Of a DNA stretch of 64,000 nucleotides, positions 43,665 through 52,999 are shown in pieces; within the stretch, counting starts at the first letter, position 1; each line of letters begins with the position of its first letter. This DNA is from DASSUW01 sp036257565 (lineage in GTDB: Bacteria; Actinomycetota; Thermoleophilia; Solirubrobacterales; Solirubrobacteraceae): the NCBI GenBank assembly GCA_036257565.1, contig DATAFH010000006.1, positions 30,872 to 94,871 of the forward strand, in the 5' to 3' direction. Under the pieces are notes generated by a model that ran no database searches, was not told the DNA's origin, and saw only the letters and a list, made by a program, of their open reading frames with translations. The position numbers were made by a program, and so were the translations under genes.

Positions 43665-44443
43665 GCCTCGGCCGCGAGTGGCGGGTGGTGATGGCGCTCG
43701 GGCGGCGCGCCACCAGCGTCCAGTTCCGGCGCGCGCAGCTGCTGATGCCGACGTTCGTGCTTCCGCTGATGCTGCTGGCGGTGATCGCCAGCGGCACGAG
43801 CGCCGCCCAGGGGCTGCGCGGCTTCCCGGACGTCGCCTCCTACCTGACGTTCGTCGTGCCCGGCACGATCGTGCAGGGGACGATCCTCGCCGGCCTCACG
43901 GCGGGGATCGCCATGGCCTCCGACATCGAGTTCGGGTTCTTCGACCGCCTGCTGGCGGCGCCCGTGCACCGCACGAGCCTGGTGCTGGGACGCCTCTTCG
44001 GGACGCTCACCCTCGCGCTCCTGCAATCGAGCCTCTTCCTGCTCGTGGCGCTCGTCTTCGGCGCGCACTACCCCGGCGGGGTGCCGGGCGCCCTCGCGAC
44101 GGTGGCGCTCGCCGGCTTGACGGCCGTCGGCACCGGTGGCATCTCGGCTGCGATCGCGCTCCGCACGGGCTCGCTGTCGCTGCTGCAGAGCCTGTTCCCG
44201 TTCATGTTCGTCCTGCTCTTCACGGCGCCGGCATTCTTCCCGCGCGAGCTGCTTGCGCCCGTGCTCGAGGACGTGTCGGTGTTCAACCCGCTGACCTACG
44301 TGGTCGAGGGCGTGCGCGGGCTGCTGGCGGGAGACGCCGAGCTGGGCGACCCGGCAGCCGGCTTCGCGGCCGCCGCCGGCCTGGCGGTGGCCACCACCGC
44401 GCTGGCGACGCTGGCGATGCGGGAGCGCCTGCGCCGCACATGA
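43661..44443 (+). CDS. ABC-2 type permease (first of pair)
   Basis: A 260-residue DrrB-like permease with six predicted membrane segments and the ABC-2 signature region VFNPLTYVVEGVRGLLAGD near the C-terminus. A conserved cytosolic loop (ASDIEFGFFDRLLAAPVHRT) contacts the ATPase. GTG 43661 overlaps the ATPase stop and its own stop overlaps the next permease, so the three form one transporter. Substrate unknown; drug or lipid export is typical. Confidence 0.87.
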
Positions 44444-45207
44444 CCGCCGCGGTCGCCTTCGCGCTCTGGCGGCGCTCGCTCAACGAGGTGCTGCGCGTGC
44501 GCGGCGCCCTGCTGCCCGCCACCGTCGCCCCGCTCGTCTTCATGCTCGGCATGACGGGCCAGTTCCAGCGGCTCACCGGCCTCGAGGGCTTCCCGACCGA
44601 CTCCTACCTCTCCTGGATCGTGCCCCTGTCGTGCCTACAGGGCGCGGGCTTCGCCGGCGCCGCCACCGGCTCCAATCTCGCGCGCGACATCGAGCAGGGC
44701 TGGTTCGACCGGCTGCTGGTGGCGCCGGTGCCGCGCCCGCTGCTCGTGATCGGCCCGATCCTCGGCGCGGTGACCCGTTCGCTCGTGCCCGCCACCGTGG
44801 TGCTCGTGGTCGGGCTGGCGCTCGGTGCCGAGCTGACCGGCGGCGTGCCCGGCCTTGTCGCGCTCTACGTCGCGGCCGCGTGGTTCTGCGCGGTGGCCGC
44901 GTTGTGGGGCATCTTCATGGCGGTCACGTTCCGCACCCAGCAGGCCGGGCCGCTGATGCAGCAGGGGGTATTCCTCGCGGTGTTCCTCTCGACCGCCTAC
45001 ACGCCGGAGGTGCTGCTTCGCGGCTGGCTCGCCGACGTCGCCCACCTCAATCCGGTCACCTACGTCCTGCAGATGGCGCGCCAGGCCACGGTCGTGGGGA
45101 TCGAGCCGAGCCTCGCGCATACGTTGCCGGGCGTCGCCGCGCTGGTGGGGCTCACCGTGGTGCTCGGCGCGCTGGCGGTCGGCGGCCTGCGCCGCATGGG
45201 CCGCTAG
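44440..45207 (+). CDS. ABC-2 type permease (second of pair)
   Basis: A 255-residue permease similar in layout to the previous one, with NLARDIEQGWFDRLLVAPVP and HLNPVTYVLQMARQATVVGI as the matching loop and C-terminal signature. It is probably a heterodimer partner of the first permease. ATG 44440 overlaps the previous stop (ATGA). The gene ends against the convergent DUF4031 gene with a 4-base overlap. Confidence 0.87.
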   Translation: MTAAVAFALWRRSLNEVLRVRGALLPATVAPLVFMLGMTGQFQRLTGLEGFPTDSYLSWIVPLSCLQGAGFAGAATGSNLARDIEQGWFDRLLVAPVPRPLLVIGPILGAVTRSLVPATVVLVVGLALGAELTGGVPGLVALYVAAAWFCAVAALWGIFMAVTFRTQQAGPLMQQGVFLAVFLSTAYTPEVLLRGWLADVAHLNPVTYVLQMARQATVVGIEPSLAHTLPGVAALVGLTVVLGALAVGGLRRMGR

Positions 45208-45482
45208 CGGGCGCGGCGCGCGCGCACCCGGTCGCCGCGCGGACCCGCCATGCGCGCGGTCAGCTCACGGGTCCCGACCTCCACGGCGCCGAGCTCGACC
45301 GCCCGCGAGTGCAGGTGTGGCGGGAGGTCGTAGTGGTCGCCCTGGAAGCGGCGCCGCGGGATGCCGAGCCGCGCGGCGAACGCGTGCAGCTCGTCGAAGC
45401 TCTCGTCGCTGACCATGTGGCTCCACTGCTTGAACGGGAGCGGGGTGTGCGGGTACTCCCGCGGCTCGTCGACGAGGATCAA
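45204..45482 (-). CDS. DUF4031 protein
   Basis: A 92-residue protein of the DUF4031 family: LILVDEPREYPHTPLPFKQW, HMVSDESFDELHAFAARLGI and PRRRFQGDHYDLPPHLHSRA. No biochemical role is established for the family. TTG 45482 is chosen because relatives begin at the ILVD strand; an in-frame TTG at 45500 would add six residues. It is divergent from the EAL-HDOD gene. Confidence 0.72.
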   Translation of the reverse strand: MILVDEPREYPHTPLPFKQWSHMVSDESFDELHAFAARLGIPRRRFQGDHYDLPPHLHSRAVELGAVEVGTRELTARMAGPRGDRVRARRAR

Positions 45483-45535
45483 GGCGCGAGTATGGCTCAA
45501 GCTCGCGGCCCGGGCGGCCGACCACGGGGTGAAGC

Positions 45536-46948
45536 ATGTCCTTCCTGAGCTCGCTCTTCGGCCGCCGCGATCCGGCGCCCCCGCCGCCTCCCACGGACAC
45601 GCTCGTCCTGACCGGCGAGGGCCTCGACGGCGCCGCTGGCGCCGTGACGGTCACGCTTGCCGTCGGTGAGCGCACGTTCACCGCCCAGGCCACGCGCAAG
45701 GGGACAGGCGACGGCTTCCCCGCCGAGTACGCGCTGCAGGGCATCGACGCGGTCGCGCCCGAGCCGGAGCCGGTCTTCGAGGCGGTCGTGAGCGATCAGC
45801 CCGACCCACGGGACATCGCCGTCGTGCGCCTTCCCCTGACCGATGCCGACGGCTCCGTCGTCGGCTACGAGCTCGTGGTCGACGGCGGCGAGCAGGCGAC
45901 CGGGCCGCAGGCGACCGCCGGGCTGCTGCTCGACGCCTTCGGCGACATCGGGCTCGAGCGCCTTTCGGGCCGCCATCCCGCCTGGGTGAGGATGACGCCC
46001 GAGTTCCTGCTCGAGGTCGGCACGCCGCCCGTGCGCCCGGACCGCGTCGTGCTCCAGCTCACTCGCGGCCCCGCGGCCCCCGAGGTGCTCGCCGCGCTCC
46101 AGCGCCTGCAGTTCAGCGGCTACACGCTGGTCATGGAGGAGTACGCCGAGGCGCTCGCGCCGCTCTGCGGGATGCTCAAGGTGCCTGTCGCCGGCCGGTC
46201 CGACGAGGAGCTGCGGGCCGCCCTCGAGGCGCCGCTCGCGGCGGGCGTGACGCTTGTCGCCACCGGCGTCGCCAACCCCGCCGAGCTCGCGCGCTGCCGT
46301 GCGCTCGGATTCGGCGTCTTCCAGGGCGACTTCTACGCGAAACCCGACCTCACGCGCCAGCGCCGCGTGGGCACGGGCGGCGTGGGCGCGCTGCGCACGC
46401 TGGCCGAGGTCGCCGCCCCCGACGCCACGTTCGAGCAGCTCGAGGCCGCGATCAGCTCGGACGTCGGCCTCTCGCTCAAGCTGCTGCGCTACGTCAACTC
46501 CGCCTTCTTCGCGCTCCCCCGCAGCGTCGAGTCCGTGCACGAGGCGCTCACGCTGCTCGGCACGGCGACCGTCCGCCGCTGGGCGACGGTCATGACCCTC
46601 GCTTCGGCGTCCGGCGCGCCCGAGGAGCTGATCGAGCTCGCCCTCCAACGCGCCCGCATGTGCGAGAAGCTCGGCGGCGATGCCGCGGAGGCGCACTTCA
46701 CGGTCGGCCTGTTCTCGGTCGCCGACGCGCTGCTCGACGCGCCGATGGACGACGTGCTCGAGACGTTGCCGTTCTCGGACGAGATCCGTGCCGCGCTGCT
46801 TCGGCGCGAGGGACCCAAGGGCGAGCTGCTCGGCACCGTGATGGCGTACGAGCAGGGGGAGTTCCCCGCCGCCGGCACCGGCGAGCTCGCCGGCGCCTAC
46901 GGCGAGGCGCTCGAGTGGGCGGGCGGCGCGGCCCGCGCCGCCGCCTGA
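45536..46948 (+). CDS. EAL-HDOD signal transduction protein (YuxH-like)
   Basis: A 470-residue protein. Residues about 70-260 follow the EAL fold in a degenerate form: the catalytic EAL triplet is replaced (VGYELVVDG) and the DDxG motif is absent (VMEEYAEAL), so cyclic di-GMP hydrolysis is unlikely and binding or pure scaffolding is more probable. Residues about 270-440 are an HDOD domain (SSDVGLSLKLLRYVNSAFFA, VHEALTLLGTATVRRWATVM). ATG 45536 follows a GGGGTGAAGC leader. Many members regulate motility or secretion. Confidence 0.83.
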   Translation: MSFLSSLFGRRDPAPPPPPTDTLVLTGEGLDGAAGAVTVTLAVGERTFTAQATRKGTGDGFPAEYALQGIDAVAPEPEPVFEAVVSDQPDPRDIAVVRLPLTDADGSVVGYELVVDGGEQATGPQATAGLLLDAFGDIGLERLSGRHPAWVRMTPEFLLEVGTPPVRPDRVVLQLTRGPAAPEVLAALQRLQFSGYTLVMEEYAEALAPLCGMLKVPVAGRSDEELRAALEAPLAAGVTLVATGVANPAELARCRALGFGVFQGDFYAKPDLTRQRRVGTGGVGALRTLAEVAAPDATFEQLEAAISSDVGLSLKLLRYVNSAFFALPRSVESVHEALTLLGTATVRRWATVMTLASASGAPEELIELALQRARMCEKLGGDAAEAHFTVGLFSVADALLDAPMDDVLETLPFSDEIRAALLRREGPKGELLGTVMAYEQGEFPAAGTGELAGAYGEALEWAGGAARAAA

Positions 46949-46950
46949 CG

Positions 46951-47154
46951 TCAGCTGCGCGCCGTCTTGATCATGCGCACCGCGGTGCTCACGACGTAGA
47001 ACGTCGCGAGCGCGAAGAACGCCGCCCCGACCGCGGCCCGCACCTGGTCCTCGGACAGCGGTGTGCGCTTGGAGGCGGGTTGGGCGACGGCGTCGGCGAC
47101 CTTGCCGCGCCAGCTCGGGAGGGCCGCCTGGCCCAGTTGTGTCGTGGTCGTCAT
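46951..47154 (-). CDS. Small membrane protein
   Basis: A 67-residue frame with one membrane segment near the C-terminus (VGAAFFALATFYVVSTAV) and a polar N-terminal half (SWRGKVADAVAQPASKRTPL). It starts 17 bases after the corA stop on the same strand, suggesting cotranscription. No family recognised. Confidence 0.5.
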   Translation of the reverse strand: MTTTTQLGQAALPSWRGKVADAVAQPASKRTPLSEDQVRAAVGAAFFALATFYVVSTAVRMIKTARS

Positions 47155-47171
47155 GCGAGGGGACTACCCGG

Positions 47172-48140
47172 TCAGAGCCATCCCGAGCGCCGGAAGCGCC
47201 GGTAGAGGATCACGCAGATCAGCGCGATCAGTCCGAGGACGAGCGGATAGCCGAAGCGCCACTGCAGCTCCGGCATGTGGCTGAAGTTCATGCCGTAGAT
47301 CGCCGCCACGCCGGTCGGGACGGCAAGGATCGCAACCCACGCGGAGATGCGGCGCATGTCCTCGTTCTGGCGCACGGAGACCTGCGTGAGGTTGGCCTGC
47401 AGCGCGCTCGAAAGCAGGTCGCGGAAGCCGGCGATCCGGCCGTTGATGCGCAGGATGTGGTCGTGCACGTCGCGGAAGTACGTGCGCAGCTCCGGGTCGA
47501 CGAGGTCGTAGTGGCCGCGGGCGAGCTTGTCGATCGCGGGTGTGAAGGGGGTGACGGCACGGTGCAGGTCGAGCACCTCGCGCTCGAGCGTGTAGATCCG
47601 CTCGGCGGGGTTGCTGCGCGTGGGCGCGAAGACCTCGTGCTCGACGTCCTGGATGTCTGCCTCCACGGCCTGCACGACCGGCTCGTAGTCGTCAACCACG
47701 CGGTCGACGATCGCGTACAGCACGGCGCCGGCGCCACAGCGCAGGAGGTCGGGGCGCTGCTCGATCTGCAGGCGTACGTCATGCAGGCGGCTCTCGCCGT
47801 GGCGCACGGAGACGACGAAGTCGCGGTTGACGAAGAGCATGATCTCGCCCGTCTCGACGTCGTGGCGGTCCTCCACGTAGCGGACGGTCTTGAGGACGAC
47901 GAACAGCGTGTCGCCGTAGACCTCGAGCTTGGGCCGCTGGTGGGCGTTGATCGCGTCTTCGACCGCGAGCTCGTGGAGGTCGAACTCGCGTCGCACGGCG
48001 TCGAACTCCTCGGCGGACGGCTCGAACACGCCGATCCACACGAACGAGCCGTCGCTCCGGGCGGCCTCGCCGGCGTCGGCCAGCGGCAGGTCCCCCTCGC
48101 GCCGGCCGCCGTTCTCGTACACGGCGCAGTCGACGATCAT
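47172..48140 (-). CDS. corA: CorA-type magnesium/divalent cation channel
   Basis: A 322-residue CorA. A cytoplasmic alpha/beta funnel and long stalk helices precede the first membrane segment carrying the selectivity motif GMN (AIYGMNFSHMPEL). The second membrane segment (YPLVLGLIALICVILY) and a basic tail (RRFRRS) follow. The length is typical. Transport of Mg2+ (also Co2+ or Ni2+) is expected as a pentamer. ATG 48140 lies 10 bases after the EAL protein's stop on the same strand. Confidence 0.9.
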   Translation of the reverse strand: MIVDCAVYENGGRREGDLPLADAGEAARSDGSFVWIGVFEPSAEEFDAVRREFDLHELAVEDAINAHQRPKLEVYGDTLFVVLKTVRYVEDRHDVETGEIMLFVNRDFVVSVRHGESRLHDVRLQIEQRPDLLRCGAGAVLYAIVDRVVDDYEPVVQAVEADIQDVEHEVFAPTRSNPAERIYTLEREVLDLHRAVTPFTPAIDKLARGHYDLVDPELRTYFRDVHDHILRINGRIAGFRDLLSSALQANLTQVSVRQNEDMRRISAWVAILAVPTGVAAIYGMNFSHMPELQWRFGYPLVLGLIALICVILYRRFRRSGWL

Positions 48141-48150
48141 GGCAGTCGGA

Positions 48151-49770
48151 TTATCGCGTGGCGAGCTGCGCGGCGCGCGCCGCGACCTGCCCGAGCTCTG
48201 GGCGGCCGAGCAGGAAGCCCTGCCCGCAGCCGACGGCGAGGTCGACGAGGCACGCGAGCTCGCTCTCGGACTCGATGCCCTCCGACACGACGGTGGCGCC
48301 GACGTCGCGGGCGAAGGCGACAATCGCCGCCGCGAGCGATTGCCGTACCGGGTCCTCGTCGATACCGCTCACCAGCGTGCGGTCGAGCTTGAGGATCTCC
48401 GGCCGCACGCGGGTGACGTGGCGGAAGGAGGCGAAGCCGGAGCCGACATCGTCCACCGCCACGCGGACGCCATGGTCCCGCAGGCGGCGCAGCGCGGCGT
48501 CGAGCTCCGCGTAGTCCTCCACGGGCTGGTGCTCGGTGAGCTCGACGACCAGCGGACGGTCGTGGGCCGCGAGCTTCTCGGCCAGCTCGGGCCGTGTGAG
48601 CACGGTGGGCGAGACGTTGCAGGCGAGGTAGAGGTCGTCGGACAGCCGGTCCTGGCGGCTGAGGGCGAGCTCGACGACGGCGAGCTCGAGCTCGACGCCC
48701 AGGCCGAGAGCGTGTGCGTCGACGAACGTCTCCTCCGTCGGCAGCCGCTCGCCGTCGTCGCCGGTGAAGCGGGCGAGCGCCTCGGCGCCGACGACGCCGC
48801 CGGTGTCGAGCGCGAAGATCGGCTGCAGCGCGACGTCGAGCCCGCGGCCGTCGGCGAGGATCGCGATCCGCTCGCGGGCCTGCCGGCGGCGGCGGCGGTC
48901 GAGGCCGGCGATCTCCTCCTCACGGCGGGCCCGCTCCCGCTCTGTCTCGAGGCCGCGGCCGAGCTCGTCCTGCAGCTCGCGCATCCGGTCGGCGGCCGCC
49001 ACGAACCCGATCACGAGTCCGACGGCCGGCACGGCGAACTGCGCGGCCAGCAGCGTGAGGCTGGCCCACCAGGCGCCCGCGTAGGGCTCGGAGGCCAGCA
49101 GATACGAGGCCGCGTCGAGGGCGGAGAGCAGGGTGAGCGCGATCACGCACACCTCGCCCCAGGTCGGCGCGCCCCTGGCGCGCCGCCACCATGCGGCGGC
49201 CACCACGAGCTGCCCCGCGACGAAGACGGCGACGGCCGTGCGCAGGGCGGGCTGGTAGCCGTCGGCCGTCGCGAGGTCGCCGAAGGGCGTGGGAGAGAGC
49301 GACGCGTAGGCGAGCACGGCGGCGCCGGCCGCCGTGAACGCGACGAGGTGCCGCGGGCGCGCGGACGCGCCGGCCACCGCGAGTGCCCCGGCAGCGAAGA
49401 GGGCGATGTGCCAGACCAGGTAGCGCGCGGCGGCGGAGTCGGCGCCCTGGTCGAGCGGCCCGCCGCCGGGGAAGACGGTCGGGTGGCTGAGCAGCGCCGC
49501 CAGCATGCCGGCGAGGGCGACGGTCACCCCTGCGGCCATCCAGTCGAGCCGGCGGTCGCCCACCGCGCGCGCCGAGGCGTGTAGGAGGTGCGCCATCAGC
49601 GCGGCGCAGACGCCGCCCACGGCGAGCGTCACCGGGACGGCGGCCGACGGCCGGGCGTGGCTGCCGGCGCTGAGCGCCACGACGGCGGCGAGGACGGCCG
49701 TCACCGCGCACGCGCCGAGCAGTCGAGCGTTCACCGTGACCGGCGCGCGGAGGCTCAGCAGTGGCGACAT
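48151..49770 (-). CDS. Membrane-bound EAL cyclic di-GMP phosphodiesterase
   Basis: A 539-residue protein. About 270 N-terminal residues make eight or nine membrane segments, a sensory region like MASE/MHYT domains but not matched to a named one. A short coiled coil (LGRGLETERERARREEEIAG) leads to the EAL domain. Catalytic residues look intact: EAL at Glu330 (GAEALARFTGDDG), NVSP, ELTEHQPV, and DDVGSGFASF (the DDFG loop). GQGFLLGRP closes it. ATG 49770 is divergent from the coiled-coil gene with 73 bases between them. Hydrolysis of c-di-GMP to pGpG is expected. Confidence 0.85.
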   Translation of the reverse strand: MSPLLSLRAPVTVNARLLGACAVTAVLAAVVALSAGSHARPSAAVPVTLAVGGVCAALMAHLLHASARAVGDRRLDWMAAGVTVALAGMLAALLSHPTVFPGGGPLDQGADSAAARYLVWHIALFAAGALAVAGASARPRHLVAFTAAGAAVLAYASLSPTPFGDLATADGYQPALRTAVAVFVAGQLVVAAAWWRRARGAPTWGEVCVIALTLLSALDAASYLLASEPYAGAWWASLTLLAAQFAVPAVGLVIGFVAAADRMRELQDELGRGLETERERARREEEIAGLDRRRRRQARERIAILADGRGLDVALQPIFALDTGGVVGAEALARFTGDDGERLPTEETFVDAHALGLGVELELAVVELALSRQDRLSDDLYLACNVSPTVLTRPELAEKLAAHDRPLVVELTEHQPVEDYAELDAALRRLRDHGVRVAVDDVGSGFASFRHVTRVRPEILKLDRTLVSGIDEDPVRQSLAAAIVAFARDVGATVVSEGIESESELACLVDLAVGCGQGFLLGRPELGQVAARAAQLATR

Positions 49771-49843
49771 GATGGTGAGTGGTGACCCATTGTTGTTCTG
49801 CTCAAACCTGGTATATCGAAGAGGGCGGTAGCCTGCAGGAGCT

Positions 49844-51313
49844 TTGGGCGCGACGATCACCGATACCACCGTCACCGAGCCGGCGTTCGTCGTCGAGCGG
49901 TTCGGTCCCAAGGGCGATCGGATCGAGGTCGCCGGGCACTGGCACGGGATCCGCGGGCGGCGCTTCGTGCGCCCGGTGCTGTGGCTGCATCGGGGTGACG
50001 CGCGCCGGCGGCTCGTCGCCGTGCTCGACCACAAGCCGTGGGCCGCCGACGACGGCGACCCGTGGATGGCCGCGTTCGCCTGGGACGGCGGGGCGCTGGA
50101 GGCGGACAAGGTCGAGCTCGAGGTCGGCCGCGAGCTCGTCGTCGAGCTGCCGCTGCCCGGTCGCAAGGCGCCGCCGAGCACCCCGGCGCGTCCGCGCCGG
50201 CCCTCCGAGCTCGAGCGCGTCCGCGACGAGCTGACGGCCGCGGCCCGCGAGCGCCGGGCGCTGCAGGCCGCGCTCGACACCGCGACGAGCCACGCCGGCG
50301 ACGTCGAGCGGCTGCAGGCGGAGCGCGACCATGCGATGGAGGCGGCCGAGCAGGCGCGCGCCGACGGCGAGCGGCTCGTCAACGACGAGTACCGCCAGCG
50401 CCAGGGCGCCGTCGAGGCCGCCGAGCGGGCGGCGGAGCGCGCGCGGGAGACCGAGGCCGCCCTCGACCTCGCCCGCCGCCAGCTCGCCGCCGCCCGCCAG
50501 AGCTATGCGGCCGTGGAAACCGAGCGCGACCAGGCGCGACGCCTGGTCAAGATGGCCATCGCGGAGCGCGACGACGCCCGCGCGCAGACCGAGGCAGCCG
50601 CGGGCGAGCGCGACGAGGCGCGGACACAGACGGACGCCGAGCGCGCGCAGGCCCGCGCGGCGCTCAAGGCCGCCGAGAGCGAGCGCGACGCCACGCGCGA
50701 GAAGGTCGAAGCCGCGCGCGTGGAGCGCGACGAGGCGCGAGCGCAGGTCAAGGTCGCCCGGGCGGAGCGCGACAAGGCGCGTGCGGCGGCCGCGCCCGAC
50801 GACGCCCTCGAGGCGGCGCTCGCCCAGCGCGACGCGGTCCGACGCGAGGTGGCGGAGCTTCGGGAGCGGCTAGCGGGGGCGACGGTGGAGCACGACGTTC
50901 TCGCCGAGCCGACAGAGCCGCCGCCGGCGCCCGAGCCGCCGGGGCAGAGCGAGGAGCTGGCGGCCGCCCGCGCCGAGCAGCAGCGGCTCGAAGCCGAGCT
51001 GGCGGGCGCGTGGGCGGATCGCGAGCAGCTGGTGGCCGAGCTCGCCGCGGCGCGTGACGGCCGCGAACGGGTCGAGGCCGAGCTGGTGTCCGCCCGCTCG
51101 GACCGCAAGCGGCTCGAGCGGGAGCTGGCGCGCCGCGCCGAGCCCGAGCATCGCCCCGTCGCGACCGTGCGCGTGACGCCGCAGCCGTTCGCGCCGAGCC
51201 GCAGCGCCCCGCCGTCAACTGGCATCGGCCTGTGGTTCGTGCGCGTCAGCGCGCTGGCGATGGTGATCGCCCTGCTGGCGGCCGTCGCGCTGCTGCTGAC
51301 CGGCGTCTTCTAG
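49844..51313 (+). CDS. Tail-anchored coiled-coil protein A
   Basis: A 489-residue protein with three parts: an N-terminal beta-rich domain (about 10-105; VERFGPKGDRIEVAGHWHG, GRRFVRPVLWLHRGD, ELEVGRELVVELPLPG), a very long Glu/Arg/Ala coiled coil (about 118-420) and a C-terminal membrane segment (VSALAMVIALLAAVALLLTG). With no signal peptide it should be inserted by its tail, coil in the cytoplasm. A paralogue with the same plan is at 57184. The TTG 49844 start is the first in-frame start after the divergent EAL gene. Function unknown; a structural or division role is possible. Confidence 0.72.
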   Translation: MGATITDTTVTEPAFVVERFGPKGDRIEVAGHWHGIRGRRFVRPVLWLHRGDARRRLVAVLDHKPWAADDGDPWMAAFAWDGGALEADKVELEVGRELVVELPLPGRKAPPSTPARPRRPSELERVRDELTAAARERRALQAALDTATSHAGDVERLQAERDHAMEAAEQARADGERLVNDEYRQRQGAVEAAERAAERARETEAALDLARRQLAAARQSYAAVETERDQARRLVKMAIAERDDARAQTEAAAGERDEARTQTDAERAQARAALKAAESERDATREKVEAARVERDEARAQVKVARAERDKARAAAAPDDALEAALAQRDAVRREVAELRERLAGATVEHDVLAEPTEPPPAPEPPGQSEELAAARAEQQRLEAELAGAWADREQLVAELAAARDGRERVEAELVSARSDRKRLERELARRAEPEHRPVATVRVTPQPFAPSRSAPPSTGIGLWFVRVSALAMVIALLAAVALLLTGVF

Positions 51314-51468
51314 CGCTTGTGCTGGCGCGCCAGGTTCTCCTGGCGCTCGCCAAAGGCCTGCGCGACGGCGAACACGATGAGGCCGGTCAAGAGCGCGGGG
51401 AAGAGCACGCCGAAGATGGCGATGAGGCCGATCGAGAACGTCCAGGCCTCGCTGAGCGCGACCAGCAT
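51310..51468 (-). CDS. 52-residue membrane protein
   Basis: A short frame on the minus strand from ATG 51468: MLVALSEAWTFSIGLIAIFG, then VLFPALLTGLIVFAVAQAFG and a polar end (ERQENLARQHKR). Two hydrophobic stretches give one or two membrane helices with a charged tail. It lies 10 bases downstream of the DNA ligase stop on the same strand, and its stop overlaps that of the coiled-coil gene. The clean hydrophobic/charged pattern argues for a real gene. Confidence 0.55.
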   Translation of the reverse strand: MLVALSEAWTFSIGLIAIFGVLFPALLTGLIVFAVAQAFGERQENLARQHKR

Positions 51469-51478
51469 GGCCCAGAGT

Positions 51479-52987
51479 CTATCCGTGGACGGCGAGCACC
51501 GCGTCGAGCGTGTCCGCCTCCGCCGCCGGCTTGTCCGGCCGGTGCCGCAGCACGCGCGCGAAGCGCAGTGCGACGCCGCCGGGGTACCGCGTGCTGGCCT
51601 GCACGCCGTCGAAGGCGATCTCGACGACGAGCTCAGGGCGCACGTGCACCACGTGTCCCTCGCGCGCGACCTCGAGCTCGAGCAGCCGCCCGGTCTGCCA
51701 GTCGAGCATCTGGTCGGTGAGCCCCTTGAACGTCTTGCCGAGCATGACGTGCCCGGGACCGGCGGGGTCGCGGGCGCCGAGGTGCAGGTTGCTGAGCCAC
51801 CCGCGGCGCCGGCCGTGGCCCCACTCGGCCGCGAGGATCACGAGGTCGAGCGTGTGGCGCGGCTTGACCTTGAGCCAGCCGGCGCCGCGGCGGCCCGCCG
51901 CGTAGGGCGCCTCGAGCGACTTCACCATCACGCCCTCGTGGCCGAGGGCCAGCGCCTCGTCGAGCACGGCGCGCGCCGCCTCGGGGTCGGCCGCGGCCCG
52001 GCGGGGCACGCGCGCTGCCGCGGGCACCAGCTCCGCCAGCGCCTCGAAGCGGTCGGCACCGGGCCGGTCGATCAGGTCCTCGCCGCCGGCATGGAGGACG
52101 TCGAAGAACAGCGCGGTGAGCGGCGCCGTGTCGCTCGACTGCCGCGTGCCGAACCGGCTCGCCGTCACCTGGAAGGGCTCGGGGCGGCCGTCGGGCCGCA
52201 TCGCGATCGCCTCGCCGTCGAGCACGAGGGTTTCCGCGGGTAGCGCGAGCGCGGCACGCACGACCTCCGGCACCCTGGCGGTGACGTCGTCGAGCGTGCG
52301 CGTGAAGACGCGCACCTCGTCGCCCCGCCGGTGGACCTGCACGCGCGCGCCGTCCAGCTTGTACTCGACGGCCGCCGGGCTGATCCGCTCGAGCGCCGCG
52401 TCGAGGTCGTCCCCGGGCGCCGCGAGCATCGGCTGCACCGGGCGCAGCAGCTCCAGCGTGATGCGGCCGAGGCCCGCGGTCCCCTCGGCGAGCGCGGTCG
52501 CCGCCACCGCGCCGAGGTCGCCGCGCAGCATCAGCGCCCGGCGCACGTCGGCCCGCGGGACGTCTGCCGCCTTGGCCACCGCGTCCGTCATGACGCCGGC
52601 CAGCGCGCCCTGTCCGAGCTCGCCCAGCAGCAGCGCGACGAGGAAGCGCTGCTCGGCCTCCGTCGCGCGCGAGAGCAGGTCGCGCACCGCCTCGCGCCGC
52701 GCAGCCACCGAGCCCGGCCCGGCCAGCCCGCCGATGCGCGTGAACGCGTTCTCGACCTCCGCGACGGTCAACGCCGGCTCGGCCGCGGGCGCCGGAAGGT
52801 CGCGCAGCGCGGCCCACCCGACGCCGATCTGCCGCTGGGTCAGCTCACCCGACAGCCATGCGACCGCGGCGGGCGTCTCGGCCGGTGATACGCCGCGGAG
52901 CACGGCGCCGAGCGCCTCGACCTTGGTGTTGCGCGCCCGGGTAGCGCGGACGGCGGCGGACGCGTCGACGAGGTCGCGGAGCAGCAC
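51479..52987 (-). CDS. ATP-dependent DNA ligase (LigB-like)
   Basis: A 502-residue ATP-dependent ligase. The DNA-binding domain covers about 1-190. The adenylation domain has the KxDG motif with Lys210 (VEYKLDGARVQVHRRG), motif III FFDVLHAGG, and motif IV/V regions GHEGVMVKSLEAPY and WLKVKPRHT. The OB domain follows, with VVEIAFDGVQAS and YPGGVALRFARVLRHRPDK. The length and motifs match mycobacterial LigB (Rv3062), an accessory repair ligase beside the NAD-dependent LigA. ATG 52987 is used. Confidence 0.88.
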   Translation of the reverse strand: MLLRDLVDASAAVRATRARNTKVEALGAVLRGVSPAETPAAVAWLSGELTQRQIGVGWAALRDLPAPAAEPALTVAEVENAFTRIGGLAGPGSVAARREAVRDLLSRATEAEQRFLVALLLGELGQGALAGVMTDAVAKAADVPRADVRRALMLRGDLGAVAATALAEGTAGLGRITLELLRPVQPMLAAPGDDLDAALERISPAAVEYKLDGARVQVHRRGDEVRVFTRTLDDVTARVPEVVRAALALPAETLVLDGEAIAMRPDGRPEPFQVTASRFGTRQSSDTAPLTALFFDVLHAGGEDLIDRPGADRFEALAELVPAAARVPRRAAADPEAARAVLDEALALGHEGVMVKSLEAPYAAGRRGAGWLKVKPRHTLDLVILAAEWGHGRRRGWLSNLHLGARDPAGPGHVMLGKTFKGLTDQMLDWQTGRLLELEVAREGHVVHVRPELVVEIAFDGVQASTRYPGGVALRFARVLRHRPDKPAAEADTLDAVLAVHG

Positions 52988-52999
52988 GTCGTGATGGTG

